Assembly: GCA_959604655.1 (NCBI GenBank)
Contig: CAUHCL010000021.1
Coordinates: 1 to 23,321 of the forward strand
Direction: 5' to 3'
DNA length: 23,321 nucleotides
Source: an uncultured Alistipes sp.
GTDB taxonomy: Bacteria; Bacteroidota; Bacteroidia; Bacteroidales; Rikenellaceae
A program made the position numbers and the translations under genes. The notes under the pieces are model-generated. The model was not told the DNA's origin, did not search any database, and was given only the letters and a program-made list of their open reading frames with translations. Positions 22,796 to 23,321 of the stretch are shown here, in pieces (within the stretch, counting starts at the first letter, position 1; every line of letters starts with the position of its first letter).

Positions 22796-22830
22796 ATTCC
22801 CGAGGCTCGGTGGGGCTTCGGGAATTTTTT
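22796..22830 (+). terminator. Rho-independent terminator of gpmI
   Basis: ATTCCCGAGGC (22796-22806) pairs with GCTTCGGGAAT (22815-22825), with one G-T wobble, and runs into a six-T tail (22825-22830). Another stem with one wobble lies just before it at 22772-22792 (GCGGCCGTC/GACGGTCGC). Together these should end the alaS-gpmI transcript. Confidence 0.9.
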
Positions 22831-22856
22831 GTATTGTAATGTTCGGAGTGACATTA

Positions 22857-22910
22857 TTATCTTCGGCGGCTCGCACCTTCGGTGCGCCCCCCCCCAGCCG
22901 CCGAAGATAA
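22857..22910. repeat. Long perfect hairpin with inner stem-loop and C9 tract
   Basis: A 15-bp perfect stem, TTATCTTCGGCGGCT (22857-22871) with its complement at 22896-22910, encloses a second hairpin CGCACC-TTC-GGTGCG (22872-22886) and then nine Cs (22887-22895). It stands between the gpmI terminator and the proC promoter. Tail bases are A/T-rich on both sides, but there is no long T run, so it is not a plain terminator. Confidence 0.8.
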
Positions 22911-22950
22911 ATTATTCGAGAGGAATGCGGTGTGTTCCGATTGGTTTTAG

Positions 22951-22958
22951 TACATTTG
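22951..22958 (+). promoter_or_regulatory. -7 element of the proC promoter
   Basis: TACATTTG is a full match to TAnnTTTG and lies 18 bases before the proC ATG at 22977. No exact TTG is found 20 bases upstream, so the -33 element is weak or shifted. Confidence 0.55.
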
Positions 22959-22976
22959 ACAATTAAAATAGGCATT

Positions 22977-23321
22977 ATGAAAGTTTCCATCATAGGTGCA
23001 GGCAACATGGGCGGCGCCATAGCGTGCGGACTGGCGGCGAGCGGCCGTTTCGGAGCGGGCGAGATAATCTGCTCGAATCCCTCGGCGAGTAAGTTGGAAC
23101 GTCTGCACGAACGATACGGCATTATCGACGTCGCGGCGGACAACAGGGAAGCGGCCGTGCGAGCTGACGTCGTAATAATCGCGGTGAAACCGTGGTATGC
23201 CGAAGCTGTGGTGCGCGAGATAGGCGAGGTGTTCGACCCCGCGCGTCAGATGCTGGTGTCGGTTGCGGCAGGTGTGTCTGCCGCGCAGTTGGCCGAATGG
23301 ACGGGGCACGAGGCGGAATCG
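22977..23321 (+). CDS. proC: Pyrroline-5-carboxylate reductase (3' end outside window)
   Basis: The first 115 residues of a ProC, which reduces pyrroline-5-carboxylate to proline with NAD(P)H. The N-terminal Rossmann motif MKVSIIGAGNMGGAI (1-15) carries the family's GxGxMG with an asparagine in GAGNMG. ADVVIIAVKPWYAEAVV (about 62-78) has the AVKP strand typical of ProC, and LVSVAAGVS (about 93-101) is the conserved next strand. The gene is cut by the window's right edge. It has its own promoter candidate, separated from gpmI by a terminator and a long hairpin. Confidence 0.93.
   Translation, partial: MKVSIIGAGNMGGAIACGLAASGRFGAGEIICSNPSASKLERLHERYGIIDVAADNREAAVRADVVIIAVKPWYAEAVVREIGEVFDPARQMLVSVAAGVSAAQLAEWTGHEAES

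Overview
The window looks like a chromosomal segment from a GC-rich member of the Bacteroidota, order Bacteroidales, most likely an Alistipes-like (Rikenellaceae) gut bacterium. The grounds are the protein types (a DUF4251-like secreted protein, a Bacteroidota-style AddAB pair, paired M23 peptidases with N-terminal membrane anchors), the near absence of strong Shine-Dalgarno sites, and several good matches to the Bacteroides promoter consensus (TTG, about 20 bases, TAnnTTTG). Genus-level placement is inference from style, not from a marker match.

Layout from left to right: the tail of an unrecognised gene (1-154); a structured spacer; a TauE/SafE-type transporter and uvrA on the + strand (456-4114); a DUF4251-like exported protein (4157-4711); a terminator working in both directions; then a tightly packed minus-strand operon reading ABC exporter, HPr-kinase-like protein, S24/S26-type peptidase, ispF (8405 down to 4890). 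Its upstream region carries a tandem promoter-bearing repeat. Next is a visibly more AT-rich plus-strand pair, an AraC-type regulator and an NAD(P)-binding protein (8815-10336). It ends 11 bases inside the 3' end of addA. The minus-strand addB-addA pair (16317 down to 10326) encodes a helicase-nuclease with an iron-sulfur staple. Two minus-strand M23 peptidase-like membrane proteins follow (18505 down to 16585). They share a divergent promoter region with alaS, which is followed by gpmI (+). The window ends in the first 115 codons of proC.

Most of the window is housekeeping: DNA repair (UvrA, AddAB), translation (AlaS), glycolysis (GpmI), isoprenoid synthesis (IspF), proline synthesis (ProC) and cell-wall maintenance (M23 pair). 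The most interesting part is the ABC exporter/HprK-like kinase/S26-like peptidase cassette. These three protein types occur together in some peptide-maturation loci such as lasso-peptide clusters. Here they are translationally packed with ispF and no precursor peptide, PqqD-like chaperone or cyclase is visible.

No tRNA, rRNA, CRISPR array, integrase, transposase or prophage gene was seen.
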